Source: Rhodococcus tibetensis (lineage in GTDB: Bacteria; Actinomycetota; Actinomycetes; Mycobacteriales; Mycobacteriaceae). Taken from it: a stretch of 64,000 bases of DNA. The stretch lies in assembly GCF_024438035.1 (NCBI RefSeq), contig NZ_JANFQF010000009.1:62001-126000 (forward strand), given 5' to 3'. Shown one piece after another: positions 25,013 to 34,263 of this stretch. Every line of letters starts with the position of its first letter. The stretch's first letter is position 1. A program made the position numbers and the translations under genes. The notes under the pieces were generated by a model, which was not told the origin of the DNA, did no database searches, and was given only the letters and a program-made list of their open reading frames with translations.

Positions 25013-27411
25013 CCACCGTCGAATCCCGCCCGCCGTCTGGCGGCGCGGACATCGTCGACAACGACAAGAAACCCTGCGGCCACGGCCGCATGCTGCGCAA
25101 GGAGGATCCCCGCTTCATCCGGGGGCTCGGAAATTACGTCGACGACATCACCCTCCCCGGCATGCTGCACCTGGCGATCCTGCGGTCGCCGGTCGCGCAC
25201 GCCCGGATCGTGAACATCGATACCACTGCCGCACAGGAACACCGGAAGGTGACGGCAGTGGTGACGGGCGCCGACCTCGCCGCGAAGAACCTCGCCTGGA
25301 TGCCGACGCTGTCCAACGACGTGCAGGCCGTGCTGGCCACCGACAAGGTGCGTTTCCAGGGCCAGGAGGTGGCGTTCGTCATCGCCGAGGACCGTTATTC
25401 GGCCCGGGACGCGCTGGAACTGATCGACGTCGAATACGACATGCTCGATCCCGTCGTCGACGCGCGCGCCGCGCTCTCACCCGACGCGCCGGTGATCCGC
25501 GACGACCTCGAGGGCAAGACGGACAATCACTGCTTCGACTGGGAGACAGGCGATGCCGCCGCAACCGAGGCCGTGTTCGCGAAGGCGGACGTGGTGGTGA
25601 AGCAGGAGATCGTCTACCCCAGGGTGCATCCGGCGCCGATGGAGACGTGCGGTGCGATCGCCGACGTCGACAAGGTGTCCGGCAAGCTCACCCTGTACAC
25701 CACGTCCCAGGCACCGCACGCGCACCGGACGGTCTACGCCCTGGTCTCGGGGATCCCGGAGCACAAGATCCGCGTGGTGTCCCCGGACATCGGCGGCGGA
25801 TTCGGCAACAAGGTCCCGATCTACCCGGGATACGTGTGTGCCATCGTGGCGTCGCTCGTGACCGGCAAACCGGTGAAGTGGATGGAGGATCGCAGCGAGA
25901 ACCTGATGAGCACGGGCTTCGCCCGCGACTACATCATGGTCGGCGAGATCGCGGCGACCGCAGAGGGCAAGATGCTCGCGATCCGCACGAAGGTGCTGGC
26001 CGACCACGGTGCGTTCAACGGCACTGCGGCCCCGGTGAAGTATCCGGCTGGTTTCTTCGGCGTCTTCACCGGCAGCTACGACATCGAGGCCGCGCACTGC
26101 GCGATGACGGCGGTCTACACGAACAAGGCGCCTGGCGGGGTGGCGTACGCCTGCTCGTTCCGCATCACCGAGGCCGTGTATCTGGTCGAGCGGCTCGTCG
26201 ACTGCCTGGCGTTCGACCTGAAGATGGATCCGGCGGAACTGCGACTGAAGAACTTGCTGAGGCCGGAACAGTTCCCGTACACCAGCAAGACCGGGTGGGT
26301 GTACGACTCGGGCGACTACGAGACCACCATGCGCAAGGCCATGGACATGATCGGCTACCAGCAGTTGCGCGAGGAGCAGAAGGAACGCCGCGAACGCGGC
26401 GAGCTGATGGGAATCGGCATGTCGTTCTTCACCGAAGCCGTCGGTGCCGGACCCCGGAAGGACATGGACATCCTGGGCCTGGGCATGGCCGACGGCTGCG
26501 AACTGCGCGTCCACCCGACGGGCAAGGCCGTCGTGCGGTTGTCGGTGCAGACCCAGGGGCAGGGTCACGAAACGACGTTCGCGCAGATCGTGGCGGAGGA
26601 ACTGGGCATCCCGCCGGACGACATCGACGTCGTGCACGGCGACACCGACAACACGCCGTTCGGGCTAGGCACCTACGGCAGCCGGTCGACACCGGTGTCG
26701 GGGGCGGCCGCGGCGCTGGTGGCCCGCAAGGTCCGGGACAAGGCGAAGATCATCGCCTCCGGAATGCTCGAGGCCTCGGTCGCGGATCTGGAATGGGAGA
26801 AGGGCGAATTCCATGTAAAGGGCGATCCCTCGGCGAAGGTGACCATCCAGGACATTGCGATGCGGGCGCACGGCGCCGGCGACCTGCCGGAGGGAATCGA
26901 AGGCGGACTCGACGCGCAGATCTGTTACAACCCCGAGAATCTGACGTACCCCTACGGCGCGTACTTCTGCGTCGTCGACGTCGATCCCGGCACCGCGGTG
27001 GTGAAGGTGCGGCGGTTCCTCGCCGTCGACGACTGCGGCACGCGCATCAACCCGATGATCATCGAGGGGCAGGTCCACGGCGGCATCGTCGACGGCATCG
27101 GTATGGCGCTCATGCAGATCATCGAGTTCGACGAGGACGGCAACTGCCTCGGCGGATCACTGATGGACTACCTGATCCCCACCGCGCTCGAAGTCCCGAA
27201 GCTCGAGACCGGTTTCACCGTGACCCCGTCGCCGCATCACCCGATCGGCGCGAAGGGCATCGGTGAGTCCGCGACCGTCGGATCGCCCGCAGCCGTGGTC
27301 AACGCGGTTGTGGATGCGCTCGCCCCGTTCGGTGTCCGGCACGCCGACATGCCGCTCACCCCGTCCCGGGTGTGGGAGGCCATGCAGGGTCGCGCGACGC
27401 CCCCGATCTGA
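25009..27411 (+). CDS. coxL: Carbon monoxide dehydrogenase, molybdenum large subunit, form I
   Basis: This 800-residue catalytic subunit oxidises CO to CO2 with water at a Mo-Cu centre. The active-site loop A379-Y-A-C-S-F-R385 fits the AYxCSFR signature of form I (true) CO dehydrogenase, with C382 as the copper ligand, rather than the AYRGAGR loop of form II. GGGFGNKV binds the cofactor, and the late GAKGIGESATVGSPAAVVNAV block carries the catalytic Glu of the family. The start is the ATG overlapping the coxS stop; the frame is open further upstream only as a shadow of coxS. A form I enzyme in a heterotroph usually supports scavenging of atmospheric CO for energy. Confidence 0.95.
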   Translation: MTTVESRPPSGGADIVDNDKKPCGHGRMLRKEDPRFIRGLGNYVDDITLPGMLHLAILRSPVAHARIVNIDTTAAQEHRKVTAVVTGADLAAKNLAWMPTLSNDVQAVLATDKVRFQGQEVAFVIAEDRYSARDALELIDVEYDMLDPVVDARAALSPDAPVIRDDLEGKTDNHCFDWETGDAAATEAVFAKADVVVKQEIVYPRVHPAPMETCGAIADVDKVSGKLTLYTTSQAPHAHRTVYALVSGIPEHKIRVVSPDIGGGFGNKVPIYPGYVCAIVASLVTGKPVKWMEDRSENLMSTGFARDYIMVGEIAATAEGKMLAIRTKVLADHGAFNGTAAPVKYPAGFFGVFTGSYDIEAAHCAMTAVYTNKAPGGVAYACSFRITEAVYLVERLVDCLAFDLKMDPAELRLKNLLRPEQFPYTSKTGWVYDSGDYETTMRKAMDMIGYQQLREEQKERRERGELMGIGMSFFTEAVGAGPRKDMDILGLGMADGCELRVHPTGKAVVRLSVQTQGQGHETTFAQIVAEELGIPPDDIDVVHGDTDNTPFGLGTYGSRSTPVSGAAAALVARKVRDKAKIIASGMLEASVADLEWEKGEFHVKGDPSAKVTIQDIAMRAHGAGDLPEGIEGGLDAQICYNPENLTYPYGAYFCVVDVDPGTAVVKVRRFLAVDDCGTRINPMIIEGQVHGGIVDGIGMALMQIIEFDEDGNCLGGSLMDYLIPTALEVPKLETGFTVTPSPHHPIGAKGIGESATVGSPAAVVNAVVDALAPFGVRHADMPLTPSRVWEAMQGRATPPI

Positions 27412-27440
27412 ATGTCGCCCGTCGGCTGCGAGGAGGCCCG

Positions 27441-28334
27441 ATGGATCTGAAAGAGCGTGCGGCGCAACTGACGCGCGACCGCAGGCCGTTCGTCCATGCG
27501 ACCGTGGTGCGGGCGCAGCCGCCCACGTCCAGTCACACCGGCGACGAGGCGATCCTCCTGCAGGACGGGACGATCGAGGGGTTCGTCGGTGGTCAGTGCG
27601 CGCAGAATTCGGTACGCATGGCCGCCCTGGGCGCGCTGGCAACCAACGAGAGCGTGCTGTTGCGGGTCCTTCCCGACGGGGCGGTGCAGTTCCCCGAGAC
27701 TCCGGGCGCGTCCGTCGTGGTGAATCCGTGCCTGTCCGGCGGTGCCATGGAGATCTTTCTGGAGCCGCAGCTGCCACCGCCGTTGGTACGGATCTTCGGC
27801 ACCACGCCGATCGCGCAGGCGTTGGGGGGCATAGCGGAACTGCTGGGATTCACCGTCGAGCACGACGACGCCGGAATCGAACAGTTCTCCGGCACGACGG
27901 CGGTGGTGCTCGCCGGCCACGGCGGACCCGAAGCGGAGGGGATCCGTGCGGCGCTCGACGCCGGGGTCGGATATGTCGGGCTCGTCGCCAGCCGAACACG
28001 CGGTGGGGCCATCCTCGACACCCTCGGGCTGACCGAGTCCGAACGGGCGCGGGTGCACACCCCCGTCGGTCTCGACATCGGGGCGCGGACGTCGGCGGAG
28101 ATCGCGGTGTCGATCGCGGCCGAGTTGGTGCAGGAACTGCGAACCGCGGGACTTTGCGCGCCCGAAGATGATTCGACTTCGCGAGCGGCGGTGACGGAGG
28201 TGATCGATCCTGTGTGTGGGATGCGCGTCGTCGTGGGGCGGGACACCGCCCACCTACGGCGCGGCGGTGACGATTTCTGGTTCTGCGGGCCGGGTTGCCG
28301 GGCATCGTTCGCGCAGCGGACGGGAGCGGTATGA
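27441..28334 (+). CDS. CoxF-like protein: XdhC domain fused to a C-terminal YHS domain
   Basis: This 297-residue protein starts at the ATG at 27441, nine bases after GAGGAG. Residues 1-235 are XdhC-like: the FVGGQCAQNSVR block with its cysteine, then the VGLVASRTRG and TPVGLDIGARTSAEIAVSIAAEL motifs. Residues 250-297 are a YHS-type metal-binding module: DPVCGMRV, then FWFCGPGCRASF. YHS modules bind transition metals such as copper, so the fusion could help make the CuSMo centre of CoxL; that link is inference. Its stop overlaps the coxD start. Confidence 0.85.
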   Translation: MDLKERAAQLTRDRRPFVHATVVRAQPPTSSHTGDEAILLQDGTIEGFVGGQCAQNSVRMAALGALATNESVLLRVLPDGAVQFPETPGASVVVNPCLSGGAMEIFLEPQLPPPLVRIFGTTPIAQALGGIAELLGFTVEHDDAGIEQFSGTTAVVLAGHGGPEAEGIRAALDAGVGYVGLVASRTRGGAILDTLGLTESERARVHTPVGLDIGARTSAEIAVSIAAELVQELRTAGLCAPEDDSTSRAAVTEVIDPVCGMRVVVGRDTAHLRRGGDDFWFCGPGCRASFAQRTGAV

Positions 28335-29218
28335 CGGCGGCATTCGAGGACGTGGCGGACGTGGTCCGGCGCTTCGATGCCGAGGACTACCTCCTGGACT
28401 TCGGAACCGCGTCGGCCCTGTATCTCGCGGCGGCCCTGCGCCGCCCGCTCCTGCTCGAAGGCGAACCCGGAGTCGGCAAGACCACCGCGGCGAAGGCTCT
28501 CGCGACCGTCCTCGGCGCCCCGCTGATCCGGTTGCAGTGCTACGAGGGCCTCACCGCGAACGAAGCCCTCTACGACTGGAACTACCAGCGGCAGTTGCTC
28601 ACCATCCGGCTGGCCGAATCGCGGGGCGACGGCCTCACCGAGGACGACCTGTTCACCGAGGAGTTCCTGCTGGAACGTCCGATACTTCATTGCGTGAGAT
28701 ATCGAGGACCGACCCCGCCCGTACTGCTGATCGACGAAATAGACCGAGCCGACGACGAGTTCGAGGCACTCCTCCTCGAATTCCTGGGGGAGGCATCGGT
28801 CACCGTTCCGGAACTGGGAACGTTCACGGCCGAACAGCACCCCGTCGTCGTGCTGACGTCCAACCGGAGTCGCGACCTCCACGACGCGCTGCGCAGACGA
28901 TGCCTCTACCACTGGATCGACTATCCGGAGCCGGCGCGGGCGGCCGCCATCGTGCGCCGCACGGTGCCCGTGGCGGCGTCGCCCCTCATCGAGCACGCCA
29001 CCCGCTTCGTCGGCCGGGCCCGCGAACTCGACCTCGACAAGCCGCCCGGAATCGCCGAGACGATCGACTGGGTGTCCGCACTCGCGGCGCTGGGAGTGGC
29101 CGATCTGGTGCGCGACGACGCGATCCAGAGCCTGAGTGCCCTCGCGAAGACCCCGGACGACCGCACAATAGTTCAGGACGCATTCACCGACTACGCGCAC
29201 GGCCTGGCCACCGGATGA
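28331..29218 (+). CDS. coxD: CoxD, MoxR-type AAA+ ATPase
   Basis: This 295-residue ATPase has Walker A GEPGVGKT at residues 44-51, Walker B VLLIDEIDRAD and a sensor VVVLTSNRSRDL, followed by the RRRCLYHWIDYPEP arginine-finger region. In Oligotropha carboxidovorans, CoxD is a membrane-linked chaperone needed to assemble the [CuSMoO2] cluster in CoxL, working with CoxE. The start ATG overlaps the previous stop (ATGA). coxG follows by 12 bases. Confidence 0.92.
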   Translation: MTAAFEDVADVVRRFDAEDYLLDFGTASALYLAAALRRPLLLEGEPGVGKTTAAKALATVLGAPLIRLQCYEGLTANEALYDWNYQRQLLTIRLAESRGDGLTEDDLFTEEFLLERPILHCVRYRGPTPPVLLIDEIDRADDEFEALLLEFLGEASVTVPELGTFTAEQHPVVVLTSNRSRDLHDALRRRCLYHWIDYPEPARAAAIVRRTVPVAASPLIEHATRFVGRARELDLDKPPGIAETIDWVSALAALGVADLVRDDAIQSLSALAKTPDDRTIVQDAFTDYAHGLATG

Positions 29219-29230
29219 GAGGCAACTGCC

Positions 29231-29878
29231 ATGAAGATCGCCAACGAGTTCACCGTCAGCGCCCCGATCGAGCAGGCGTGGGAGGTGCTCAGCGACCTCG
29301 AGGAGGTTGCTCCCCTGCTCCCCGGAGCTCAGATGACAGGGCGGGAGGGTGACGATTACCTGGGGCAGGTGAAGGTCAAGGTCGGCCCGGTGACCAGCGA
29401 GTTCAAAGGCAAGGCCGCCTTCGTCGAGCGTGACCCGAAGGAGCATCGCGCCGTGATCGATGCCCGCGGGAGGGACTCGCGCGGGTCCGGCAACGCGTCC
29501 GCGACGATCACCGCCCAGTTGCACGAGGTCGGTGACCGCACCCGCGTCACCGTGGACACCGACATGAAGATCGTCGGCAAACTCGCGCAGTTCGGCAGCG
29601 GGATGATCCAGCAGGTGTCGGAGAAACTCATGGGCCAGTTCGCGGAATCGCTGGAAGCGAAGCTCGCCGGGGGACCCGCCGACCAGCCCGCGGCCGAGCC
29701 CGAGTCCGCCGGCACCACGACGCTGTCCGTGGCCCGGCCTGCCGCCGAACCGGCGCCGCTGGACCTGCTGGCGCTGTCCGGTGCGGGTGCGGGTGCGTGG
29801 AAACGGTACGCCCCGATCCTCGCTGCCATCCTCGCCGGGATCGTGGTCGTCCTCGTGGTGGGCCGCCGCAGGCGATGA
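29231..29878 (+). CDS. coxG: CoxG, SRPBCC protein with membrane anchor
   Basis: This 215-residue protein has a START-like CoxG domain (residues 1-150: IANEFTVSAPIEQAWEVLSDLE, then AQFGSGMIQQVSEKLMGQFAESLE), a Pro/Ala-rich linker and a C-terminal hydrophobic segment ILAAILAGIVVVLVV followed by GRRRR. CoxG recruits CO dehydrogenase to the cytoplasmic membrane in studied species, which fits a tail anchor. Its TGA overlaps the coxE start ATG. Confidence 0.93.
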   Translation: MKIANEFTVSAPIEQAWEVLSDLEEVAPLLPGAQMTGREGDDYLGQVKVKVGPVTSEFKGKAAFVERDPKEHRAVIDARGRDSRGSGNASATITAQLHEVGDRTRVTVDTDMKIVGKLAQFGSGMIQQVSEKLMGQFAESLEAKLAGGPADQPAAEPESAGTTTLSVARPAAEPAPLDLLALSGAGAGAWKRYAPILAAILAGIVVVLVVGRRRR

Positions 29879-31087
29879 CAGCGTCGGGCGTCCTGCGGGG
29901 CGTCGATCTCGCGGCGTTCGCGGTGGCACTCGTCGCCCGGTTGCGTTCCCGTGGCGTCGTTGTCTCCGCGAGTGGCCCCGCGGCGTTCGTGCAGGCGCTT
30001 CATCTGTCGCCGCCGAGTTCGCGGTCGCGGCTGTACTGGTCGGCGCGGCTGACACTCGTCAACCGCGTCGACGACCTCGCGCCGTTCGACGCCGTCTTCT
30101 CCGCGGTCTTCGAGGACGCCCTGCTGTCCGTGGATCCGCCTGCGCGGCGAGCCACTGCGGGACGGGAGACGGACCTCGCCGGTGTCCGCGACGACCGCGA
30201 CCGGCCCGGTGACGCGCAGGACGTCGAGGGCGTGCCGTGGATGACCGATGATGACCGGCGACGACGACAGCGGCGAGGACGACATTCACGACGTGCTCAC
30301 CGCCGTGCCGGACACCCTGCCCAGCAGGCTCGTGGCTCGCGCCGACGAACCCTTCGCCCGATTCGACGCCGGCGACCTCCGGCTCCTCGGGGCCTGGCTG
30401 GAGCAGGCCACCGACGCGTGGCCGTCCCGCCGCACCCGGCGTCGCGAAGTGCATCGCCGCGGCCGGCGTATCGACCTGCGGGCCACCATGAACCGGTCGA
30501 GGGCCACGGGCTGGGAGCCGGTGGTCCTCGCGCGGAGCCGCCCGCGGAACCGTCAGCGGCGCATCGTGATGCTGTGCGACGTGAGCCGGTCGATGCAGCC
30601 GTACGCCGCGATCTATCTCCATCTGATGCGGGCGGCGGTGCAACGACAGACCGCGGGCAGGCCGGAGGTGTTCGCCTTCTCCACCTCGCTGACGAGGCTC
30701 ACACCCGTGCTCGCGCACCGCAGCGCCGAGACCGCGGTCCGCAAGGCGAACGACAAGGTGGTCGACAGATTCGGTGGCACCCACATCGCAGGCAGCGTGA
30801 GCGAACTGCTCGCGTCCCCGCACGGCAACGCGCTGCGCGGCGCAGTCGTGGTCATCGCGTCCGACGGCTGGGACAGCGACGACCCGACGCGCCTGGCGCA
30901 TGCCCTCGCCCGGGTCCGGCGCCGCGCCCATCGACTCGTGTGGCTCAACCCCCGCGCCGGTGATCCCGACTTCCGGCCGCTCGCCGGATCGATGGCGGCT
31001 GCGCTGCCCTTCTGCGATGCCTTCCTCCCAGCGCACTCCGTGTCCGCGCTACGCGAGGTGCTGGACGTGATCAGCCGGATGGGATAG
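29875..31087 (+). pseudogene. coxE: CoxE (von Willebrand-type) gene split by a 10-bp duplication frameshift
   Basis: From the ATG at 29875 (overlapping coxG) 122 codons read as the CoxE N terminus (SRLYWSARLTLVNRVDDLAPFDAVF) and end at TGG 30238-30240. The rest of CoxE, including the VWA domain with its MIDAS-like CDVSRSM and VVIASDGWDSD, lies one frame away from 30251 on. Exactly at the break stand ATGACCGATG (30241-30250) and ATGACCGGCG (30251-30260). Removing the first copy restores a 400-residue protein across the junction (GVPW then MTGDDDSG). CoxE partners CoxD in assembling the copper-molybdenum site. The second half has an ATG of its own at 30248, but no ribosome site. Confidence 0.8.
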
Positions 31088-31162
31088 CGGGTGGCGCTGC
31101 AATCCTGACCGGGTCAGCCCTACATTGCCCAGCGCGGCCGGGAAGGATGCGGCGCGACCGAA

Positions 31163-31525
31163 CTACCGCTTGGCGTAGTCGGCGACGCCGGTCCAGTCGA
31201 CGAACACGCAGGGCTCATCGCCGAGAATCCAGGCGTCGTGTCCGGGCGGGCAGATCATGAGATCGCCGGGGCCGAACTCCATGTCCTCTCCGTCGTCCAT
31301 GACGATCTTCATTCGACCCGAGATGACGTAACCCATGTGGGCGGCTTGGCAGCTGTCTGTCTTGGCTATCGGTTTGACGTGCTTGGACCACTGCCAGCCG
31401 GGTTGGAAGGTTGCCCTCCCCACAGCGCCGGATGGGACGTTGACGAGTTCGAGTTTGCCCATGTCCTCCTCGAAGGGGCGGGTTTCCTCGGGTGAATCGA
31501 GACTTTTGCGGATGAGACCGGACAT
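31163..31525 (-). CDS. Cupin domain protein
   Basis: This 120-residue single-cupin protein carries motif 1, WQWSKHVKPIAKTDSCQAAHMGYVISG, and motif 2, FGPGDLMICPPGHDAW; the His residues would bind one metal ion. The ATG at 31525 has GGAGG six bases upstream, whereas the much longer frame is noise. No substrate can be assigned. It is convergent with coxE and divergent from the TauE/SafE gene after a 427-base gap. Confidence 0.88.
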   Translation of the reverse strand: MSGLIRKSLDSPEETRPFEEDMGKLELVNVPSGAVGRATFQPGWQWSKHVKPIAKTDSCQAAHMGYVISGRMKIVMDDGEDMEFGPGDLMICPPGHDAWILGDEPCVFVDWTGVADYAKR

Positions 31526-31952
31526 CGTTGTCCTCCCACGTCGTTGGGGCGGCTCCCACAGATGCGGCGGACCTTCGCCCGTCGAACGCAGGGAACCGGG
31601 GGCTGAAGCGAATTCCTGGCACTTTCGATTCTGGGCGTCCACCCCGGTTTGCCGCAATATCGAGCGACGGTCCGTGGGTGGGGACAGCGGCGCACTGGGC
31701 GAACTGCGTCCTCCCCCGGAGGTTTCCGCGCGACCCGGGCGGCAGGGAGCAGCGGGTAGTCGTGAGGACCGAGCTGGCGGCGATGGTGGCGCGATGCTCG
31801 TGTCCACCGACCTGGTCACCGGCGCGACCGGAAACGGCCGGCGCTCGCCCGCGCAGTCGGGGTCTTCCCCCGCTCCTACTATGGTGAGCCGTGCCCCGAC
31901 GATCGCAAGTCCGCAAGAGCTCGCCTCCCCTGTCCGCGGCAGCGACCCGGCG
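31526..31952. other. Gene-free stretch between the divergent cupin and TauE genes
   Basis: Open frames exist on both strands but none has coding character. The stretch should contain both promoters. If TauE starts at the ATG at 31881 instead, the gap is 72 bases shorter. Confidence 0.45.
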
Positions 31953-32720
31953 ATGACCGTCAGCGACTGGGCCCTGCTGCTGACCGCCGCGACAGCCGCA
32001 GGGTGGGTCGATGCCGTGGTCGGCGGCGGCGGACTGATCCTCATACCGGCGCTGTTTCTGGTCGCCCCACATCTGACGCCACAGGCCGCGCTGGGCACCA
32101 ACAAGCTGACCGCAGTCACCGGCACGTTCGCGGCCGTCGTCACCTTCGCGCGGCGTGTCCGGATGAACTGGCGGCTGCTGATTCCGGCCGGTCTCCTCGC
32201 CGCGGCGACGTCCGCGCTCGGCGCAGCCACGGTCACCCGCATCGACAAGGACGTCTTCATCCCGCTGATCATGGTGGTTCTCGTCGGGGTCGCCGTGTTC
32301 GTGACCGCACGGCCGCAACTCGGCGTCACCCTGGCGAAGGATCCTCCGACGCAACGGAAGATGATCGCCGTCGTGTTGTTGGCCGCCGGGCTGCTCGGGT
32401 TCTACGACGGGCTGTTCGGCCCCGGCACCGGAACCTTCCTCATCATCACCTTCGCAACCTTCCTCGGCACCGAGTTCGTGCGCAGCGCCGCGATGGCGAA
32501 GGTGATCAATCTCGGTTCCAACCTGGGCGCGCTGGTGTTCTTCGCGGCCAGTGGAAACGTGTTGTGGGCGCTGGGCCTCGGTATGGCGGTCTGCAATGTG
32601 CTGGGCGCGATCGTCGGATCGCGCATGGCGCTGAGCAAGGGCGCTGGATTCGTCCGCATCACCCTGCTGGTGGTGGTCATCGGTATGGTGCTCCGGCTGG
32701 GTTGGCAACAGTTCGGCTGA
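31953..32720 (+). CDS. TauE/SafE family membrane permease
   Basis: This 255-residue protein has about eight hydrophobic helices and the family signatures GWVDAVVGGGGLILIPAL near the N terminus and GFYDGLFGPGTGTFLIITF in the repeat unit. TauE/SafE proteins are thought to export sulfite, sulfoacetate or related organic anions. The ATG at 31953 puts the start right before helix one; ATG 31881 is possible. tldD follows after 22 bases on the same strand. Confidence 0.9.
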   Translation: MTVSDWALLLTAATAAGWVDAVVGGGGLILIPALFLVAPHLTPQAALGTNKLTAVTGTFAAVVTFARRVRMNWRLLIPAGLLAAATSALGAATVTRIDKDVFIPLIMVVLVGVAVFVTARPQLGVTLAKDPPTQRKMIAVVLLAAGLLGFYDGLFGPGTGTFLIITFATFLGTEFVRSAAMAKVINLGSNLGALVFFAASGNVLWALGLGMAVCNVLGAIVGSRMALSKGAGFVRITLLVVVIGMVLRLGWQQFG

Positions 32721-32742
32721 GTTTCCGACTACGGTGGTCCCC

Positions 32743-34263
32743 GTGACGGCTCCACGACAGGTTGATCCGGAATTTCTTGCCCTCCCTCTGCGTGTGCTGG
32801 CGGACGCCGCACTCGGGGCCGCACGCGCTGCGGGCGCGTCGCACGCCGATCTGCGGGTTCACCGACTGACCAGCCAGTCTCTCCGGCTGCGCGACGGCAA
32901 AGTTCAGGCGGCGGTCGACACCAACGAGGTGGGTTTCGCGGTCCGTGTGGTGGTGGAGGGGACATGGGGGTTCGCCTCCCATGCGGAACTGACCCCGGCC
33001 ACCGCCGCCGCGACGGCCGAGCAGGCGGTCGCCGTGGCCAGGGCGTTGCGCGGACTCAACCGTGAACACGTCGAACTCGCCGACGAACCGGTGTACACCG
33101 ATGCCGAGTGGGTGTCGGAGTACGAGGTGGACCCGTTCGAAGTGCCTACCGCAGAGAAGATCTCACTGCTCGGGGAGTACTCCCGCCGGTTACTCGCGTC
33201 CGACGGTGTCGACCACGTCACCGCCGATTGCCTTCAGGTGAAGGAGCAGACGTTCTACGCCGACCTGGCCGGCTCCTCCATCGTCCAGCAGCGGGTACGC
33301 CTGCACCCGCACCTCGAGGCCACCGCCGTCGACCAGTCGGCAGGGGTGTTCGAGACCATGCGCACGCTCGCTCCCCCGGTCGGCCGCGGCTGGGAGTACG
33401 TCCGATCCGACAGCACGTGGAACTGGGCCACCGAACTCGCCGAGATCCCGGAAATGCTGGCAGAGAAGGTGAAGGCTCCGACCGTGGTGGCCGGACCCAC
33501 CGACCTGGTGATCGACCCGACCAACCTGTGGTTGACTATCCACGAGTCCATCGGGCACGCCACCGAATACGACCGGGCCATCGGCTACGAAGCCGCCTAT
33601 GCGGGCACCTCGTTCGCCACACCCGACAAGCTCGGCACCTTGCAGTACGGAACCCCCATCATGCACGTCACCGCGGACCGGACGGTGCCCCACGGTCTGG
33701 CCACCATCGGATACGACGACGAGGGCGTCGAAACGCAGTCCTGGGATCTCGTGGCGAACGGTGTCCTGGTGGGCTACCAACTCGATCGGGCGTTTGCGCC
33801 TCGCCTGGGGCTCAACCGATCCAACGGGTGCTCGTACGCCGACTCTCCCCACCACGTTCCCATCCAGCGCATGGCGAACGTGTCGCTGCAGCCCGACCCG
33901 GACACCGACCGCAGCACCGCAGACCTCATCGCCGGCGTGGAGGACGGCATCTACGTGGTCGGCGACAAGTCCTGGTCGATCGACATGCAACGGTACAACT
34001 TCCAGTTCACCGGCCAGCGGTTCTACCGCATTCGCGGCGGCAAGATCCACGGGCAGGTCCGCGACGTCGCGTATCAGGCGACCACCACCGACTTCTGGGG
34101 GTCGTTGGAGGCGCTCGGTGGACGTTCTACCTGGCAGCTGGGCGGCGCATTCAATTGCGGCAAGGCGCAACCCGGTCAGGTCGCGGCCGTCAGCCACGGC
34201 TGCCCGTCCGCGTTGTTCCGCGGCGTCAACGTACTGAACACCCGGACGGAAGGTGCCCGATGA
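32743..34263 (+). CDS. tldD: TldD, metalloprotease subunit
   Basis: This 506-residue protein contains the zinc motif HESIGHATE (HExxxH type) and the TldD C-terminal beta domain (WSIDMQRYNFQFTGQ, FNCGKAQPGQ). TldD pairs with TldE/PmbA as a barrel-shaped protease that trims unfolded or leader-bearing peptides. I chose GTG 32743 (MTAPRQVDPEF in translation) rather than GTG 32734; a TACGGT -10-like box at 32730-32735 would give a leaderless transcript from here. pmbA starts at the ATGA overlap. Confidence 0.93.
   Translation: MTAPRQVDPEFLALPLRVLADAALGAARAAGASHADLRVHRLTSQSLRLRDGKVQAAVDTNEVGFAVRVVVEGTWGFASHAELTPATAAATAEQAVAVARALRGLNREHVELADEPVYTDAEWVSEYEVDPFEVPTAEKISLLGEYSRRLLASDGVDHVTADCLQVKEQTFYADLAGSSIVQQRVRLHPHLEATAVDQSAGVFETMRTLAPPVGRGWEYVRSDSTWNWATELAEIPEMLAEKVKAPTVVAGPTDLVIDPTNLWLTIHESIGHATEYDRAIGYEAAYAGTSFATPDKLGTLQYGTPIMHVTADRTVPHGLATIGYDDEGVETQSWDLVANGVLVGYQLDRAFAPRLGLNRSNGCSYADSPHHVPIQRMANVSLQPDPDTDRSTADLIAGVEDGIYVVGDKSWSIDMQRYNFQFTGQRFYRIRGGKIHGQVRDVAYQATTTDFWGSLEALGGRSTWQLGGAFNCGKAQPGQVAAVSHGCPSALFRGVNVLNTRTEGAR

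Noticed and set aside
25477..26637. Long antisense frame within coxL
   Set aside because: High-GC shadow of a strongly supported gene; Arg/His-rich composition.
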